NCBI RefSeq assembly: GCF_005860805.1
Contig: NZ_VCEJ01000002.1
Span: 2,340,375-2,404,374 of the forward strand
DNA from: Dyadobacter luticola
Lineage (GTDB): Bacteria > Bacteroidota > Bacteroidia > Cytophagales > Spirosomataceae
Reading direction: 5' to 3'
DNA: 64,000 bases
Shown: piece after piece, positions 24,490 through 33,716 of the stretch
How the letters are laid out: each line of letters starts with the position of its first letter
Numbering within the stretch: the first letter of the stretch is position 1
The notes under the pieces: generated by a model
Databases searched by the model: none
What the model saw: the letters and a program-made list of their open reading frames with translations, nothing else
What the model was told of the DNA's origin: nothing
Translations under genes and position numbers: made by a program

Positions 24490-25466
24490 AATTTGCTGAT
24501 ATCCAGATTTTTAGAAGTGAAAACTTTCCCATCGTCGGTAATCATCAGGCAGCTGTAATCCGGGAAACGCCGGATCAGTTTTAATCCTGCCTCTTTTCCC
24601 AGAACCATTATTGACGTACTGAAACCGTTTGCACGCTCGGCACTCGGTCCGAAGACGGTGACGCTCGTCAGCCCGGTTGCCGGGTAGCCTGTGGCCGGAT
24701 TAATAATGTGCGAGTAACGTTTACCCTTGAAGGTGACGAATTTTTCGTAGTTCCCCGACGTGACGACGGCACCCTGTTTAATGGGCAGCACGGCAAAAAG
24801 TTCTCCGGAATGTTTCGGATCATTGATTCCGATCACCCAATCGCTTCCGTCGGGCTGCTTTCCCCACACACTCATATCCCCCGAACCGTTCACGATTCCC
24901 GCATTGATCCCTCTTTTCAGCATCATTTCCCGGCATCGATCCGATGCATAACCCTCGCCCAGCGCGCCGAAACCGATTTTCATGCCTTTCATTTTCAAGA
25001 AAATAGTAGAATGTGCTTTGTCAAGTACAATGTTCCGGTAACCCACTTTGGCCACCGACTTTTTGATTTCTTCGGCAGAAGGCATTTTGGTCATCGAGCC
25101 ATCGAATTTCCAGATCCGGTCCATCGCCGCGAAGCTGATATCAAATGCGCCGTTTGTCAGTTTTGAAAGATTCAATGCCCTTTCCGTCAACTCAAAAACC
25201 TCAGCATCAACCTTGACGGGCTTAATCCCTGCATTGGCATTTACTTCCGAAACCTCTGACGTAGGCTTCCAATCCGATATCAGGTTTTCTATTCGGGTTA
25301 CTTCGTGAATCATCGTATCAATGTTCATCTCCGCGGTAAGGGAGTCTTTCGCTACGATGGTTATGTCAAACCGGCCACCCATGAGCAGAATGGTACGTTT
25401 CCGCAAAACCTGCGCCTGCGACGTTGAAATATAGAAAATAAGGATGCAGGTAAGAAATCTTTTCAT
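24483..25466 (-). CDS. apbE: FAD:protein FMN transferase (ApbE)
   Basis: 327 aa from the ATG at 25466 (MKRFLTCILIFYISTSQAQ signal peptide); the longer frame to 25535 has no signal features. ApbE motifs are present: ILLMGGRFDITIVA, SKLTNGAFDISFAAM, MKIGFGALGEGYASDRCRE, NGSGDMSVWGKQPDG and YSHIINPATGYPA. ApbE uses FAD and Mg2+ to attach FMN to Thr/Ser of periplasmic proteins. Its likely client is the DUF2271 protein with TGAS encoded on the opposite strand. It converges on and overlaps the PepSY gene by 7 bases. Confidence 0.93.
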   Translation of the reverse strand: MKRFLTCILIFYISTSQAQVLRKRTILLMGGRFDITIVAKDSLTAEMNIDTMIHEVTRIENLISDWKPTSEVSEVNANAGIKPVKVDAEVFELTERALNLSKLTNGAFDISFAAMDRIWKFDGSMTKMPSAEEIKKSVAKVGYRNIVLDKAHSTIFLKMKGMKIGFGALGEGYASDRCREMMLKRGINAGIVNGSGDMSVWGKQPDGSDWVIGINDPKHSGELFAVLPIKQGAVVTSGNYEKFVTFKGKRYSHIINPATGYPATGLTSVTVFGPSAERANGFSTSIMVLGKEAGLKLIRRFPDYSCLMITDDGKVFTSKNLDISKFQ

Positions 25467-25686
25467 TAAAACTGGTCGCGTGGATAGTATATGTGAAAAC
25501 CGCTCAGGGCGCATTTTTTGTTCTTTGCTATTCAATTCTTCGCAGTCATTTTACAGTAGCCTTTTAAAGTACATAAGGAAAACGATTTTCAAAATTAGGA
25601 TCGTAAATAAACTTTGACACTACGTGTCGAATGTTAAAATTCATTTCCCGATAATTAATTGATTTGTACCGGTGAATAATCGGATT

Positions 25687-25809
25687 ATGCAAATTAAATC
25701 AGGAAGCAGCACATTTGTTCATATTCTCAGCCGCAATGGAAAAGAGAGTTGGGCGCCCGCCCGACATGTAATCCAAAGGTTAAGTAATAGAGGAACGTTG
25801 AGTAGATAG
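25687..25809 (+). CDS. Possible small protein of 40 aa
   Basis: ATG to TAG. The peptide is basic and polar, with no signal peptide or membrane helix (core FVHILSRNGKESWAPARHV, then IQRLSNRG). The only support beyond an open frame is the inverted repeat that begins 3 bases after its stop. No family recognised; it could be chance. Confidence 0.25.
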   Translation: MQIKSGSSTFVHILSRNGKESWAPARHVIQRLSNRGTLSR

Positions 25810-25812
25810 TGC

Positions 25813-25845
25813 AAATAACTTCTCTTATTTTAAGGGAAGTTATTT
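25813..25845 (+). terminator. Hairpin after the 40-codon ORF
   Basis: AAATAACTTC (25813-25822) pairs with GAAGTTATTT (25836-25845) across a 13-nt loop; a T-rich but interrupted stretch follows. Terminator-like, but with a weak AT stem. Confidence 0.4.
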
Positions 25846-25984
25846 TAATTTTAAGGATGACCACCACTTTCCGAAGTATTTCGTAACCGTTAAATTATTA
25901 GATCGTACCGATGGTTAAACGGATTCGTGAAATGTAACTGGCAATTTCCATATTTGGTTTTAACACAAACCTAACATATAGAAA

Positions 25985-26260
25985 ATGTCGATCGAGGAAC
26001 TGGGATTATCCATTAATTGCGTCGCTTTCGTGGCGGTCGTCTCGAAGGATACCGTGGACGGAATGTTCAGAAGTACAACCTTCAAACTAAGTAGTCTCAG
26101 CAAAATCGGGCTGATATTAATTTTGAACCTGCTTATAGCGCAAGTTTTTGAGTTTAGCAATCTGATAACAGTTAGTAAAGTCATGATTGCCACACAAGCA
26201 TTTGCATCTATTCTGTCTTTCGGATTTCTTCTTTTTATATTAGTTCTGAGGCGGGAATAA
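25985..26260 (+). CDS. Small hypothetical membrane protein
   Basis: 91 aa, ATG start. Two hydrophobic helices are visible (IGLILILNLLIAQVFEF and AFASILSFGFLLFILVL), separated by a short loop with a basic C-terminus (RRE). No family recognised. The stop lies 12 bases before a strong bidirectional terminator, which supports a real gene ending there. A competing 77-codon frame on the other strand across the same bases is less convincing because transcription from that side would have to pass the terminator. Confidence 0.5.
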   Translation: MSIEELGLSINCVAFVAVVSKDTVDGMFRSTTFKLSSLSKIGLILILNLLIAQVFEFSNLITVSKVMIATQAFASILSFGFLLFILVLRRE

Positions 26261-26271
26261 ATTTATCTTTA

Positions 26272-26332
26272 AATCAAAAAGGCCAGCTTTATAATTGAAT
26301 CAGTTTCAATTATAAAGCTGGCCTTTTTGATT
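26272..26332. terminator. Strong bidirectional terminator
   Basis: Perfect 28-bp arms (26272-26299 and 26305-26332) around a 5-nt loop, with A-tract and T-tract at the ends so that it works on both strands. It separates two convergent small membrane genes. Confidence 0.9.
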
Positions 26333-26343
26333 ATCAATTCTAT

Positions 26344-26616
26344 TTAATTGATTTTATCTTTTCTATTATAGGCTATAAAAATTAAATAAATAAAAATAAG
26401 GATCGGAAATGACCCGATCAGCAAAGCCTGGTAAATGTGTAAATTCACGAAAAACAAATAAGAAGCCAAACCGCACGAGATGGTCAGAATTGTTGGCAGG
26501 ATTAATTCATTTTGATCACGATCCGTTTTTCGGCTCGCTAATAATTTAAAAATCAAATAGCACCCACCCAGGACATCGATTACCGAGAATAATGTTATTA
26601 AAATTTTCATTTTCAA
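26344..26616 (-). CDS. Small hypothetical membrane protein downstream of the propeller kinase
   Basis: 90 aa, three hydrophobic segments (LITLFSVIDVLGGCYLIFKL; ILTISCGLASYLFFVNL; ALLIGSFPILIFIYLIFIAY) with a basic C-terminus. No family recognised. Its ATG follows the stop of the 1189-aa kinase by 8 bases, so the two are probably co-transcribed and the transcript ends at the strong terminator beyond. The context suggests an accessory membrane protein of that sensor, but nothing in the sequence proves it. Confidence 0.65.
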   Translation of the reverse strand: MKMKILITLFSVIDVLGGCYLIFKLLASRKTDRDQNELILPTILTISCGLASYLFFVNLHIYQALLIGSFPILIFIYLIFIAYNRKDKIN

Positions 26617-26624
26617 ATTGTTTA

Positions 26625-29600
26625 CTAATCGTCCAGGGAAGTAGACAGCTCTATCTGCACCAATGTGCCCAATGCTTCGCCGGCGTCATCATATTTATCA
26701 ATAATTTTAACTTCCGCATGTTCGCCCTGCCTTCTGATCAGTTCCAACCTTTGCTGTGAGATCATCAGACCTTTGGAGACGTGCTTTTTGATACTGTTCG
26801 CACTTTTCTTTAACTCCATCGATTTTTTCCTGCCTATACCATTGTCCTCGATCGCACATTGCATTCGGCTATCATCCAGAATAGTGAATGAAATAGTCAA
26901 ATGACGGTTGTCGGATTTGTGCATCAGGCCATGCCACAACGCATTTTCGACGTACGGCTGAAACAGCATGGAAGGAACCAGGATTTCATTGTCGAGAAGC
27001 TGGTCATCGCATTCTATCTTGAAAGTGAAACCGTTGCCAAACCGCATCAGCTCCAATTCGAGGTACAACCGCAGCACCGATATTTCTTCCTCAATCGCGA
27101 TGAGGTTTTCGCCGGAATTATTCAAAATCAACCGGAACAGCTTGGCAAACTTGTTAAGATAATCCGCTCCTTCGCTGATCTTTCCAGTGACGATACATTC
27201 AAGAATACTATTGAGGCAATTGAAGACAAAATGCGGGTTCATCTGCGCGCGCAAGGCAATCAGCTGACTTTCGGCAAGCATTTTATTAAGCTGCAAAACC
27301 TGAATCTGGTTTTCCCGCGCCATTTGTAGCGCCAGCGCCTCTGCAATTTTTGTAGCGCTGATCGCGGCGATGGTCACCATGGTATTGAGATGCCGCTCCC
27401 GGAAAAAATCCTTCTTGCTATGTTCGGAGTCGATGACGCCCAACACTTTCCCCTCATACATAATCGGAACCGCCAATTCAGAAAACCGCTGCTCATCATC
27501 CATAATGTATCTCGGATCTTTCGAAGTATCCGCAATGATAAGTGGCTTGCCAGTTTGCGCCACCGTCCCGACTATCCCCTCGCCTACCGAAATTTCGATC
27601 GGATTATGTATTTCATGCCCTGTCAGATTTTTAGAACCGTACGCCGCTTTCTGCACCAGTTTGTCGGAATTTCGGTCCAGCAGATACACAACACAGTCTT
27701 CGAAATTCAGCTGCCCCATGCAATTTCTGGCAATATCCCAGCAAATTTCACTCACCGAATTCTCACCATAAGCCGAGTTCATGAAATAGCTGATCGTCTT
27801 GTCAATCTTCGCTTTCCTGACCCTTCTCAGATATGCGTTATAGATAATGCTCGAAAAAATAGTCGTTTGAATTGCGATAAGCAGGTAAAACCACCAGGTT
27901 TGCCACCAGTGCGGAAGTATTACAATGCCCAGTTTAGTAAAACTCCGCATCCAGCGACCTTTTCCGTCGGTGCTGCGAACCTTAAAAGTGTATCTCCCGG
28001 GCAGCAGGTTACTATAAGAAATCGAGAGCGAGCGGCCCGCATAGATCCAGTCTTTGTCTATATTTTCAAGCTGGTAACTGTATTGAAGCGAGGGAATATC
28101 CCGATGCCGCCGGGATGCGTACTGAAATGTCAGAAATGCATTATCGGGTTCAAGCTCTATTTCTTGCTGATTTCTGTAATTGCCCAATTCTCTGCCAAAC
28201 GAACTGATCCCCGACAAAACCGGCGGATCAGAAACCCGGATATCCCCAAAACGGGACGGCGCGAGAATCACCAGGTGGTCGAGCATCACGGCATACAGCA
28301 GGCCTTTATGGAAAACAACGAAGTTCCAGTAATCCTGCAATGTTTTCCCCATATCCAGCTTGATCTTATTAGCCGTTTTCAAAACTGGATTTACCATCTG
28401 CAACCCCTCACCGTCTACCGTCCAGATGTTCCCGTTTGCATCTATATCGATGTTGTTGATCTGGTCGGAAATCAATCCATTTCCCGTATTGATGCTGTCC
28501 AGTAATGTACCTTTCGGGCTAAATTTGATCAATCCGCGGCCGAAAACTGTCGCCCAAATATTCCCTTTCGGATCTTCAATAGGTTTGTTAACGTAAAAGG
28601 AATTTGGATTGGTTACCGTAATCTTGGTGAACTTCTCGGTGCGGATATCAAAGCGGACAAATCCTTCACCTTCCATCGCAAACAGAATATCACCGTTGCG
28701 AAGCTGTAAATAGCTCTGAGCATACTGATATCTAAATTTACCCAATGATTCATCTTTTCCGTCAAAACGGTCAACTCTTTGAGAGTCAGGATTGTATCGG
28801 TAAATCGCGTCATCGTCAATCTGAAACCAGATTTTTCCGGTTTGATCCTGAAAAACGAAGCTCGCATAGGTGGCAGTTCCTCTCGGCGTATAACCGGTGA
28901 ATTTCTTAATGTCCTTGTCGGGGCTGGTCAGGTGATAAATGCCATCGTGGCCCGCAAACCACCAGGTCCCGTCTTTTACTTTTACAGACATCACAAACCT
29001 GTTTCTGATCAGGTCTTCGTTTTGCGTCACAAAAAACCGCTTGTAAGTCCGTGCACTAAGATCATAATACACAATCCCGTCCTCCTTGCAGGCCATCACG
29101 TGCTGGCCGTCCACCTGAATGTGATTAATATGCGCAAAACCAGTATGATGAATAAACTTGAAGCTGGGCAATTTGTGGATGGCCACAAAAAGCGAATTGT
29201 TCAAATTTTTGCTGACACCATTGATCGTTCCCAGCCAAACATCACCATTTTCGTCTTCAAGCGCACTATTGAAGTGTCCGTAACCGATCGAGTAGGTCTC
29301 TTCCTGGCTGTAAGGAATTTTTTTAATCGGTTTTCCGGGTTCTTTGATGAAGGCGGCAAAAAGCCAGGTGGAAATCCAGAGCCGCTCTTTGCTGTCGACA
29401 AACAGAAAATTGCAACCGTCGGTGAGTTTGATACCGTCAAAATCGTTGTACTGCTCGACCTTATTGGTTTTCCTATTCCAGAAATACAGCGTTTTGGTAG
29501 CATTGGAGCCGTACCAGACATTACCCTGCTTGTCCAGCGTGATCGCATAAACTTTGGTCAGTTCCAGCAGCGGCAGTTTTTTCGGGTTTTTATATTGATC

Positions 29601-30194
29601 GTAAACGGCGCGATTTCGACAATCGAGGAAGTAAGTTTTGGTACCGCCGATCCAGAAGCCGCCGTCCGCTTCATCCCAGATGAATGCTGACACAATAAAT
29701 CGCTGGTCCTCAATCATTTTCAATTCGGGGATGTACCGCAGTCCCCTCATCAGCTCTCCGCCGTGGAGCACATAAATTTCATTGGTGGTGATGACCCAAA
29801 TCTTGCCCAAACCATCTTTGCGGATAGAAAGCACACTTTGATTTTTAACCGGCGCAAATCGTTTATCGACTGAAAACTTACCTGTATCCTTATTAAAAAT
29901 ATATATCCCGATCGTTGTGGCGACCATCAGGTCAGACTCGGTAGTATCTGCATAAATATCATTGACAACCAGCTCTTTCCTAGCGAGATTATTGACATAC
30001 TTTTTAACAACCGCACCATCGTACCGGTTGAGACCATTGACTGTTCCAATCCATAAAAAGCCGTCCGGATCTTTGTGGAGGCATCTTACCTGCTTTGCAC
30101 TAAGCCCATCCTCCCCCTGCAAGTTCTGAAATATATACTGACCCTTTCCCAGTAGCGGGATCAGAAAAATCAGTATACAAAGCAGTTTTCTCAT
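26625..30194 (-). CDS. Two-component propeller sensor with GAF domain and LytS-type histidine kinase
   Basis: 1189 aa. Signal peptide 1-18. Reg_prop repeats form periplasmic propellers at about 20-690 (GLSAKQVRCLHKDPDGFLWIG; DENGDVWLGTINGVSKNL). A Y_Y_Y domain lies at about 690-755 and a TM helix at about 765-790 after HWWQTWWFY. A cytoplasmic GAF domain spans about 800-955 (SVGEGIVGTVAQTGKPLIIAD; LAVPIMYEGKVLGVID). The His_kinase domain has its His at residue 988 in QMNPHFVFNCLNS, followed by HATPase_c (PSMLFQPYVENALWHG; ARE-type N box). LytS/YehU kinases signal to LytTR response regulators, but none is adjacent. A GAF between the membrane and the kinase adds a second, cytoplasmic input and is less usual for this class. 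Confidence 0.93.
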   Translation of the reverse strand: MRKLLCILIFLIPLLGKGQYIFQNLQGEDGLSAKQVRCLHKDPDGFLWIGTVNGLNRYDGAVVKKYVNNLARKELVVNDIYADTTESDLMVATTIGIYIFNKDTGKFSVDKRFAPVKNQSVLSIRKDGLGKIWVITTNEIYVLHGGELMRGLRYIPELKMIEDQRFIVSAFIWDEADGGFWIGGTKTYFLDCRNRAVYDQYKNPKKLPLLELTKVYAITLDKQGNVWYGSNATKTLYFWNRKTNKVEQYNDFDGIKLTDGCNFLFVDSKERLWISTWLFAAFIKEPGKPIKKIPYSQEETYSIGYGHFNSALEDENGDVWLGTINGVSKNLNNSLFVAIHKLPSFKFIHHTGFAHINHIQVDGQHVMACKEDGIVYYDLSARTYKRFFVTQNEDLIRNRFVMSVKVKDGTWWFAGHDGIYHLTSPDKDIKKFTGYTPRGTATYASFVFQDQTGKIWFQIDDDAIYRYNPDSQRVDRFDGKDESLGKFRYQYAQSYLQLRNGDILFAMEGEGFVRFDIRTEKFTKITVTNPNSFYVNKPIEDPKGNIWATVFGRGLIKFSPKGTLLDSINTGNGLISDQINNIDIDANGNIWTVDGEGLQMVNPVLKTANKIKLDMGKTLQDYWNFVVFHKGLLYAVMLDHLVILAPSRFGDIRVSDPPVLSGISSFGRELGNYRNQQEIELEPDNAFLTFQYASRRHRDIPSLQYSYQLENIDKDWIYAGRSLSISYSNLLPGRYTFKVRSTDGKGRWMRSFTKLGIVILPHWWQTWWFYLLIAIQTTIFSSIIYNAYLRRVRKAKIDKTISYFMNSAYGENSVSEICWDIARNCMGQLNFEDCVVYLLDRNSDKLVQKAAYGSKNLTGHEIHNPIEISVGEGIVGTVAQTGKPLIIADTSKDPRYIMDDEQRFSELAVPIMYEGKVLGVIDSEHSKKDFFRERHLNTMVTIAAISATKIAEALALQMARENQIQVLQLNKMLAESQLIALRAQMNPHFVFNCLNSILECIVTGKISEGADYLNKFAKLFRLILNNSGENLIAIEEEISVLRLYLELELMRFGNGFTFKIECDDQLLDNEILVPSMLFQPYVENALWHGLMHKSDNRHLTISFTILDDSRMQCAIEDNGIGRKKSMELKKSANSIKKHVSKGLMISQQRLELIRRQGEHAEVKIIDKYDDAGEALGTLVQIELSTSLDD

Positions 30195-30393
30195 GAGGTC
30201 GGGTTAGGTCTGAATTTCTTTCTTATCGGTTAATGATCACTTTTATCTGATTTGCTATTAAAAATCCGGCGGTGATGGATCACTTGGTTGAGCTTGTCTA
30301 AATATATTCTTTAACCGCTTTTTTCATGTATTGTAATTTTCCACCGGTCGCTCAAACTTATTTAACGGAAAAAGGCTTGCGTCAAAAAAAGAA

Positions 30394-30433
30394 GCGGCCC
30401 CTCCTGAAACTGAAAAGGTTCAAGAGGGGCCGC
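30394..30433 (-). terminator. Rho-independent terminator of the T9SS-cargo gene
   Basis: GCGGCCCCTC (30394-30403) pairs with GAGGGGCCGC (30424-30433). On the minus strand the stem is followed by TTCTTTTTTTG. It lies 21 bases past the stop of the gene at 30454-31149. Confidence 0.85.
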
Positions 30434-30453
30434 CTTGTGTGTTGTGATGTTGG

Positions 30454-31149
30454 TTAACGTCTGATAATCTTGATCGTCTTTTGCTCCGTCGCCGTTTTTA
30501 CTGTCAGCAAATACAAACCTGAAACCGGAAGTTTGAAGGTATTTTCTTTTGAAGGATTTGCCTGCTGCATGACATTGATACCTTTTGAATCAACCAAACT
30601 CACCATCGAAGTCCGCTCCGGTAGCTTAATCTGCACATTTCCATCCGGTGACGGGTTTGGATATACGGAAAACTGAGTGATACTTTCAAACGCCGGAACA
30701 ACAGAGATAATTCTGCTCATTGAAAATGACCCTATCCAGTCAAATTGTTTCAGTCGGTAATAACTGGTGGTACGCAATTCCCGGTCTGTGAAGTGATAAT
30801 CTTTTTCTGTGTTGCTATCGCCGGCGCCGTCTATCCAGGCAATTTTTTCGAATATTTTTCCGTCGGTCGACTTTTGAAGTTCAAAACCCTTATTGCCGCT
30901 TTCCCCGGCAGTTTTCCAATGGATTTCAGCGTCGCCGGTGCTTGTAAGTTGGCCTTCAAAACTGATCAGCTTTACGGGTAGTACCGATAATTCGGGCTGT
31001 GTATTGATACTGCCCAGCACCCAATCGAGACTGACACCGCCCGCAGAAGCAGAATTAGAGGCTGCATAAATAGCGCCGGGGGAAATTTGTTGGGCTTGGA
31101 GCCGAAAGGCCACCAGGACGATCCCGAAAGTTAGATACAATTTTTTCAT
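30454..31149 (-). CDS. Secreted protein with type IX secretion C-terminal sorting domain
   Basis: 231 aa. Signal peptide (VAFRLQAQ), a short unique region, a fibronectin-like stretch common in Bacteroidota T9SS cargo (LPVKLISFEGQLTSTGDAEI; WKTAGESGNKGFELQKSTDG; SYYRLKQFDWIGSFSMS), then the type A sorting domain at about 155-231 (FSVYPNPSPDGNVQIKLP; PVSGLYLLTVKT; KIIRR end). The protein should be exported by Sec and then the Por (type IX) machinery and left on the cell surface or released. The region between signal and sorting domains is too short to hold an enzyme, so it may be an adhesin-like or structural protein. Confidence 0.9.
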   Translation of the reverse strand: MKKLYLTFGIVLVAFRLQAQQISPGAIYAASNSASAGGVSLDWVLGSINTQPELSVLPVKLISFEGQLTSTGDAEIHWKTAGESGNKGFELQKSTDGKIFEKIAWIDGAGDSNTEKDYHFTDRELRTTSYYRLKQFDWIGSFSMSRIISVVPAFESITQFSVYPNPSPDGNVQIKLPERTSMVSLVDSKGINVMQQANPSKENTFKLPVSGLYLLTVKTATEQKTIKIIRR

Positions 31150-31240
31150 ACTATTTTAAGTATATGGTCGGCATCCAAAGTAAGTGAATGTGATTAACAC
31201 AGGAAAGCGGAAATGGCCGGTAATGAACCAACGGCAGATA

Positions 31241-32200
31241 TCATTTAACTAACGGACAATTCGAGAGCCCTATGAAGGCAATTTCACGGAAAGGATTGCC
31301 TGTCAACAGCAACATTCGCTGGCCGGGATGACAAATCATCCGGTCGATGGCGAAGGGTATTTGAAGCGAAGAAACCTTTTCCAGCCGCTCGCCGATGTGG
31401 TAAAGTTCGAGGCCATGCATCCCTTTGTTCAGCACCAGCCAGTCGTCCATGATTGCAAAAGACCGAGTAGCGATGTCGATGGCGGAAACGAGATTAAAAG
31501 CCGTTTCGCCCACTTCAAACATTTGCAGATAACCTGTTCCGCAAATGATCAGGTAGCGTCCGTCCGAAGTGAATCCGGCCTGATAGCCAGGTTTTTGCAG
31601 ATCTGTAACCTTGAAACATTTTTTAAAGCCCTTCTGGTTGAAATGCTGTACGTGCACTTCGCTGTAATTGGTGATATATACAATCAGGCTCATTTTCGGG
31701 TGGAGCTGCACATCTACCGGCACCTTTCCTTTCATTCTGATAGTAGCGAGAATATCCAGCGATTCCACAGCCATTTCGGCCATGGACATGGCCTTCCCTT
31801 CAAATGTAAAAATCTTATCATGGTGTCCCAGAACCGGTAAATGTCCCCGTACCAACCCGAAGCGATTGGCCATTTCCAGCGCAGAAGTAGACCCCGCCGG
31901 AACATCCAGCTCGTCATATAACTGCTTCGATAACAGCTTGAAACCGGAAATTCCCTGCGTGCGGATTTCTTCAAAAAGCGGATCGGGAAGTCGTTTATCA
32001 TACATTCCCTTCATCTGGTAGGCCTCCACGTGATCATTTGTTTCCCAAATCGTTTTACGGTCAAAATTGCCGCCTGCTTCCAGCCAGACCACTTTCCAGG
32101 TGTCGGTCATGTAAAAGCCTTTTTCCTGATCCGAGACCCAAATGGCCTGGTTCTGGTCAATTTTCGGCGAGTCGGCTACCTTCAATAGTTCAAGTTTCAT
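31241..32200 (-). CDS. Hypothetical cytoplasmic protein with propeller-like C-terminal half
   Basis: 319 aa without signal peptide or TM helices. I recognise no family. The C-terminal 180 residues alternate strand-turn units such as LHPKMSLIVYITNYSEVHVQH, GFTSDGRYLIICGTGYLQMF and IMDDWLVLNKGMHGLELYH, the pattern of WD40/quinoprotein-like blades. The N-terminal third is charged (ETNDHVEAYQMKGMYDKRLP). It has its own intergenic spaces on both sides and no clear partner. It could be a protein-interaction propeller. Confidence 0.7.
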   Translation of the reverse strand: MKLELLKVADSPKIDQNQAIWVSDQEKGFYMTDTWKVVWLEAGGNFDRKTIWETNDHVEAYQMKGMYDKRLPDPLFEEIRTQGISGFKLLSKQLYDELDVPAGSTSALEMANRFGLVRGHLPVLGHHDKIFTFEGKAMSMAEMAVESLDILATIRMKGKVPVDVQLHPKMSLIVYITNYSEVHVQHFNQKGFKKCFKVTDLQKPGYQAGFTSDGRYLIICGTGYLQMFEVGETAFNLVSAIDIATRSFAIMDDWLVLNKGMHGLELYHIGERLEKVSSLQIPFAIDRMICHPGQRMLLLTGNPFREIAFIGLSNCPLVK

Positions 32201-32461
32201 ATCGATGATCCACTGGAATCCGTCCAGCCCGTTTACTGTTCTTTCAGATTTTTACAAACCTAATCGAAGCGATACGGTAGCTACTTTCCATTTATCCAGC
32301 GGATGATATGATTTATGCAAAGGCTTTTTGATCAGTATAATTCCGACTTTTCTGCTTCGTTTACGGAACCATTTATATGTAAACAGATTTTGATAGTTAC
32401 GGTTTGAGGATGAAGACCTTTGACCCAAACCGCACCTTAAAACACTTTAACTTTGGAGAAA

Positions 32462-33697
32462 ATGACTAGAAATGTTTTGCTAGTACTCGCAGGGGCCGCT
32501 TTTGCTTTCGCATCTTGCCAGAATAAATCGTCGGAAAGCACCGATACAGCCAGCGCCGACAGTACTTCCTCGGCACCTGTGGAAACCCAAAAGGCAAATT
32601 CTGATTACAAACCGGCATTTGAAGGCCAGACCCGGATCGCCGGCGTAAAATCCAAGACCGCTTACGAAGGCAAAGTACTTAGCAGCGACCTGAAAAACCC
32701 CTGGGGCATCACTTCGCTCCCAGATGGCAGGCTGATCATCACCGAAAAAGCAGGCGACATGCGCATTGCGACCACGGACGGCAAGCTGAGCGAGCCGATC
32801 ACGGGTATCCCGGCGGTGAATGCAGAAGGACAAGGCGGTTTGCTCGGCATCCGCGTTGACCCTGATTTTGCGACTAACAGAATGATTTATTGGGTGTTTG
32901 CAGAAGCCCGGCCTGATGGTAACCTCACTGCGGTAGCAAAAGGAAAACTTTCGGCCGATGAGAAGAAAATTGAAGGCGCAACAGTGATTTACCGCGCTAC
33001 GCCTGCATTCGCAAGCAATCTGCACTACGGTGGTCGAATTCTTTTTGACAAAAATAACAACCTGGTAATCAGCACCGGCGAGCGTTCGGATACAATCACA
33101 CGCCCGCAAGCGCAACATTTAAATTCGAGCCTTGGAAAGGTGATCCGGATTACCAAAGATGGCAAGCCGGTGGCTGGAAATCCGTTTGAAGGTAAATCTG
33201 GTGCTAAGCCGGAGCTGTATTCCTACGGTCACCGCAATGTGCAGGGACTGGCATTTCATCCGGTTACCGGCGATTTGTGGGAAGTGGAATTTGGTCCAAG
33301 AGGCGGCGACGAGTTGAACCGTATTGAGCCAGGCAAAAATTACGGCTGGCCGACCATTACTTATGGTATCGAATACAGCGGCAAGAAGATCGGAGACTCT
33401 ATCCAGGTGAAAGAGGGTATGGAGCAACCGGTTTATTACTGGGATCCCGTGGTTTCTCCGAGCGGCATCACCTTTTACAGTGGAAATGCGATTCCTGAGT
33501 GGAAAAACAATCTGTTTATCAGCGGTTTAAGCAGTATGCAGGTAACCCGGTTGGTAATAGAAAACAACAAAGTAGTGGGAGAAGAAAGGCTGCTGAGCGG
33601 CGAAGGGCAGCGTTTCAGGGACATTACCGAGGGCAAAGACGGCGCGCTTTACACGGTGACCGATCAGGGTAGGCTTTACCGGATCTCCAAGAAATAA
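32462..33697 (+). CDS. PQQ-dependent aldose/sorbosone-dehydrogenase-like lipoprotein
   Basis: 411 aa from the ATG at 32462. Lipoprotein signal (GAAFAFASC, lipid Cys about 17), a Ser/Thr/Ala-rich linker, then the six-bladed glucose/sorbosone dehydrogenase domain: LKNPWGITSLPDGRLIITEKA, GQGGLLGIRVDPDF, SNLHYGGRILFDKNNNLVIS, YSYGHRNVQGLAFHPVTGDLWEVEFGPRGGDELN and SPSGITFYSG. These match the family motifs including the catalytic-His and PQQ-binding loops. It would oxidise a sugar at the outer or inner membrane with PQQ if the cell takes up or makes PQQ. A -7-like TAACTTTG at 32448-32455 ends only 7 bases before the ATG, implying a very short leader if real. Confidence 0.9.
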   Translation: MTRNVLLVLAGAAFAFASCQNKSSESTDTASADSTSSAPVETQKANSDYKPAFEGQTRIAGVKSKTAYEGKVLSSDLKNPWGITSLPDGRLIITEKAGDMRIATTDGKLSEPITGIPAVNAEGQGGLLGIRVDPDFATNRMIYWVFAEARPDGNLTAVAKGKLSADEKKIEGATVIYRATPAFASNLHYGGRILFDKNNNLVISTGERSDTITRPQAQHLNSSLGKVIRITKDGKPVAGNPFEGKSGAKPELYSYGHRNVQGLAFHPVTGDLWEVEFGPRGGDELNRIEPGKNYGWPTITYGIEYSGKKIGDSIQVKEGMEQPVYYWDPVVSPSGITFYSGNAIPEWKNNLFISGLSSMQVTRLVIENNKVVGEERLLSGEGQRFRDITEGKDGALYTVTDQGRLYRISKK

Positions 33698-33716
33698 TTA
33701 TTCTTAACTTTAAAAA

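Larger units (their letters stand above)
25467..25984. other. 518-bp intergenic region with one doubtful small ORF and a hairpin
   Basis: Contains a 40-codon ORF (25687-25809) and a hairpin directly behind it (25813-25845), listed separately, and a short inverted repeat GACAC-TAC-GTGTC near 25617. Otherwise AT-rich and featureless to my eye. It should include the promoters of apbE (minus) and of the small membrane gene at 25985 (plus), but I see no clean consensus for either. Confidence 0.5.

Noticed and set aside
25960-26193. 77-codon minus-strand ORF opposite the small membrane gene at 25985
   Set aside because: The plus-strand frame ends just before the terminator and has cleaner helices. 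Transcription from the minus side would need to cross the terminator at 26272-26332.
27390-28505. 371-codon plus-strand ORF
   Set aside because: Antisense to the propeller kinase; the kinase frame has clear GAF, Y_Y_Y and propeller motifs and this one has none.
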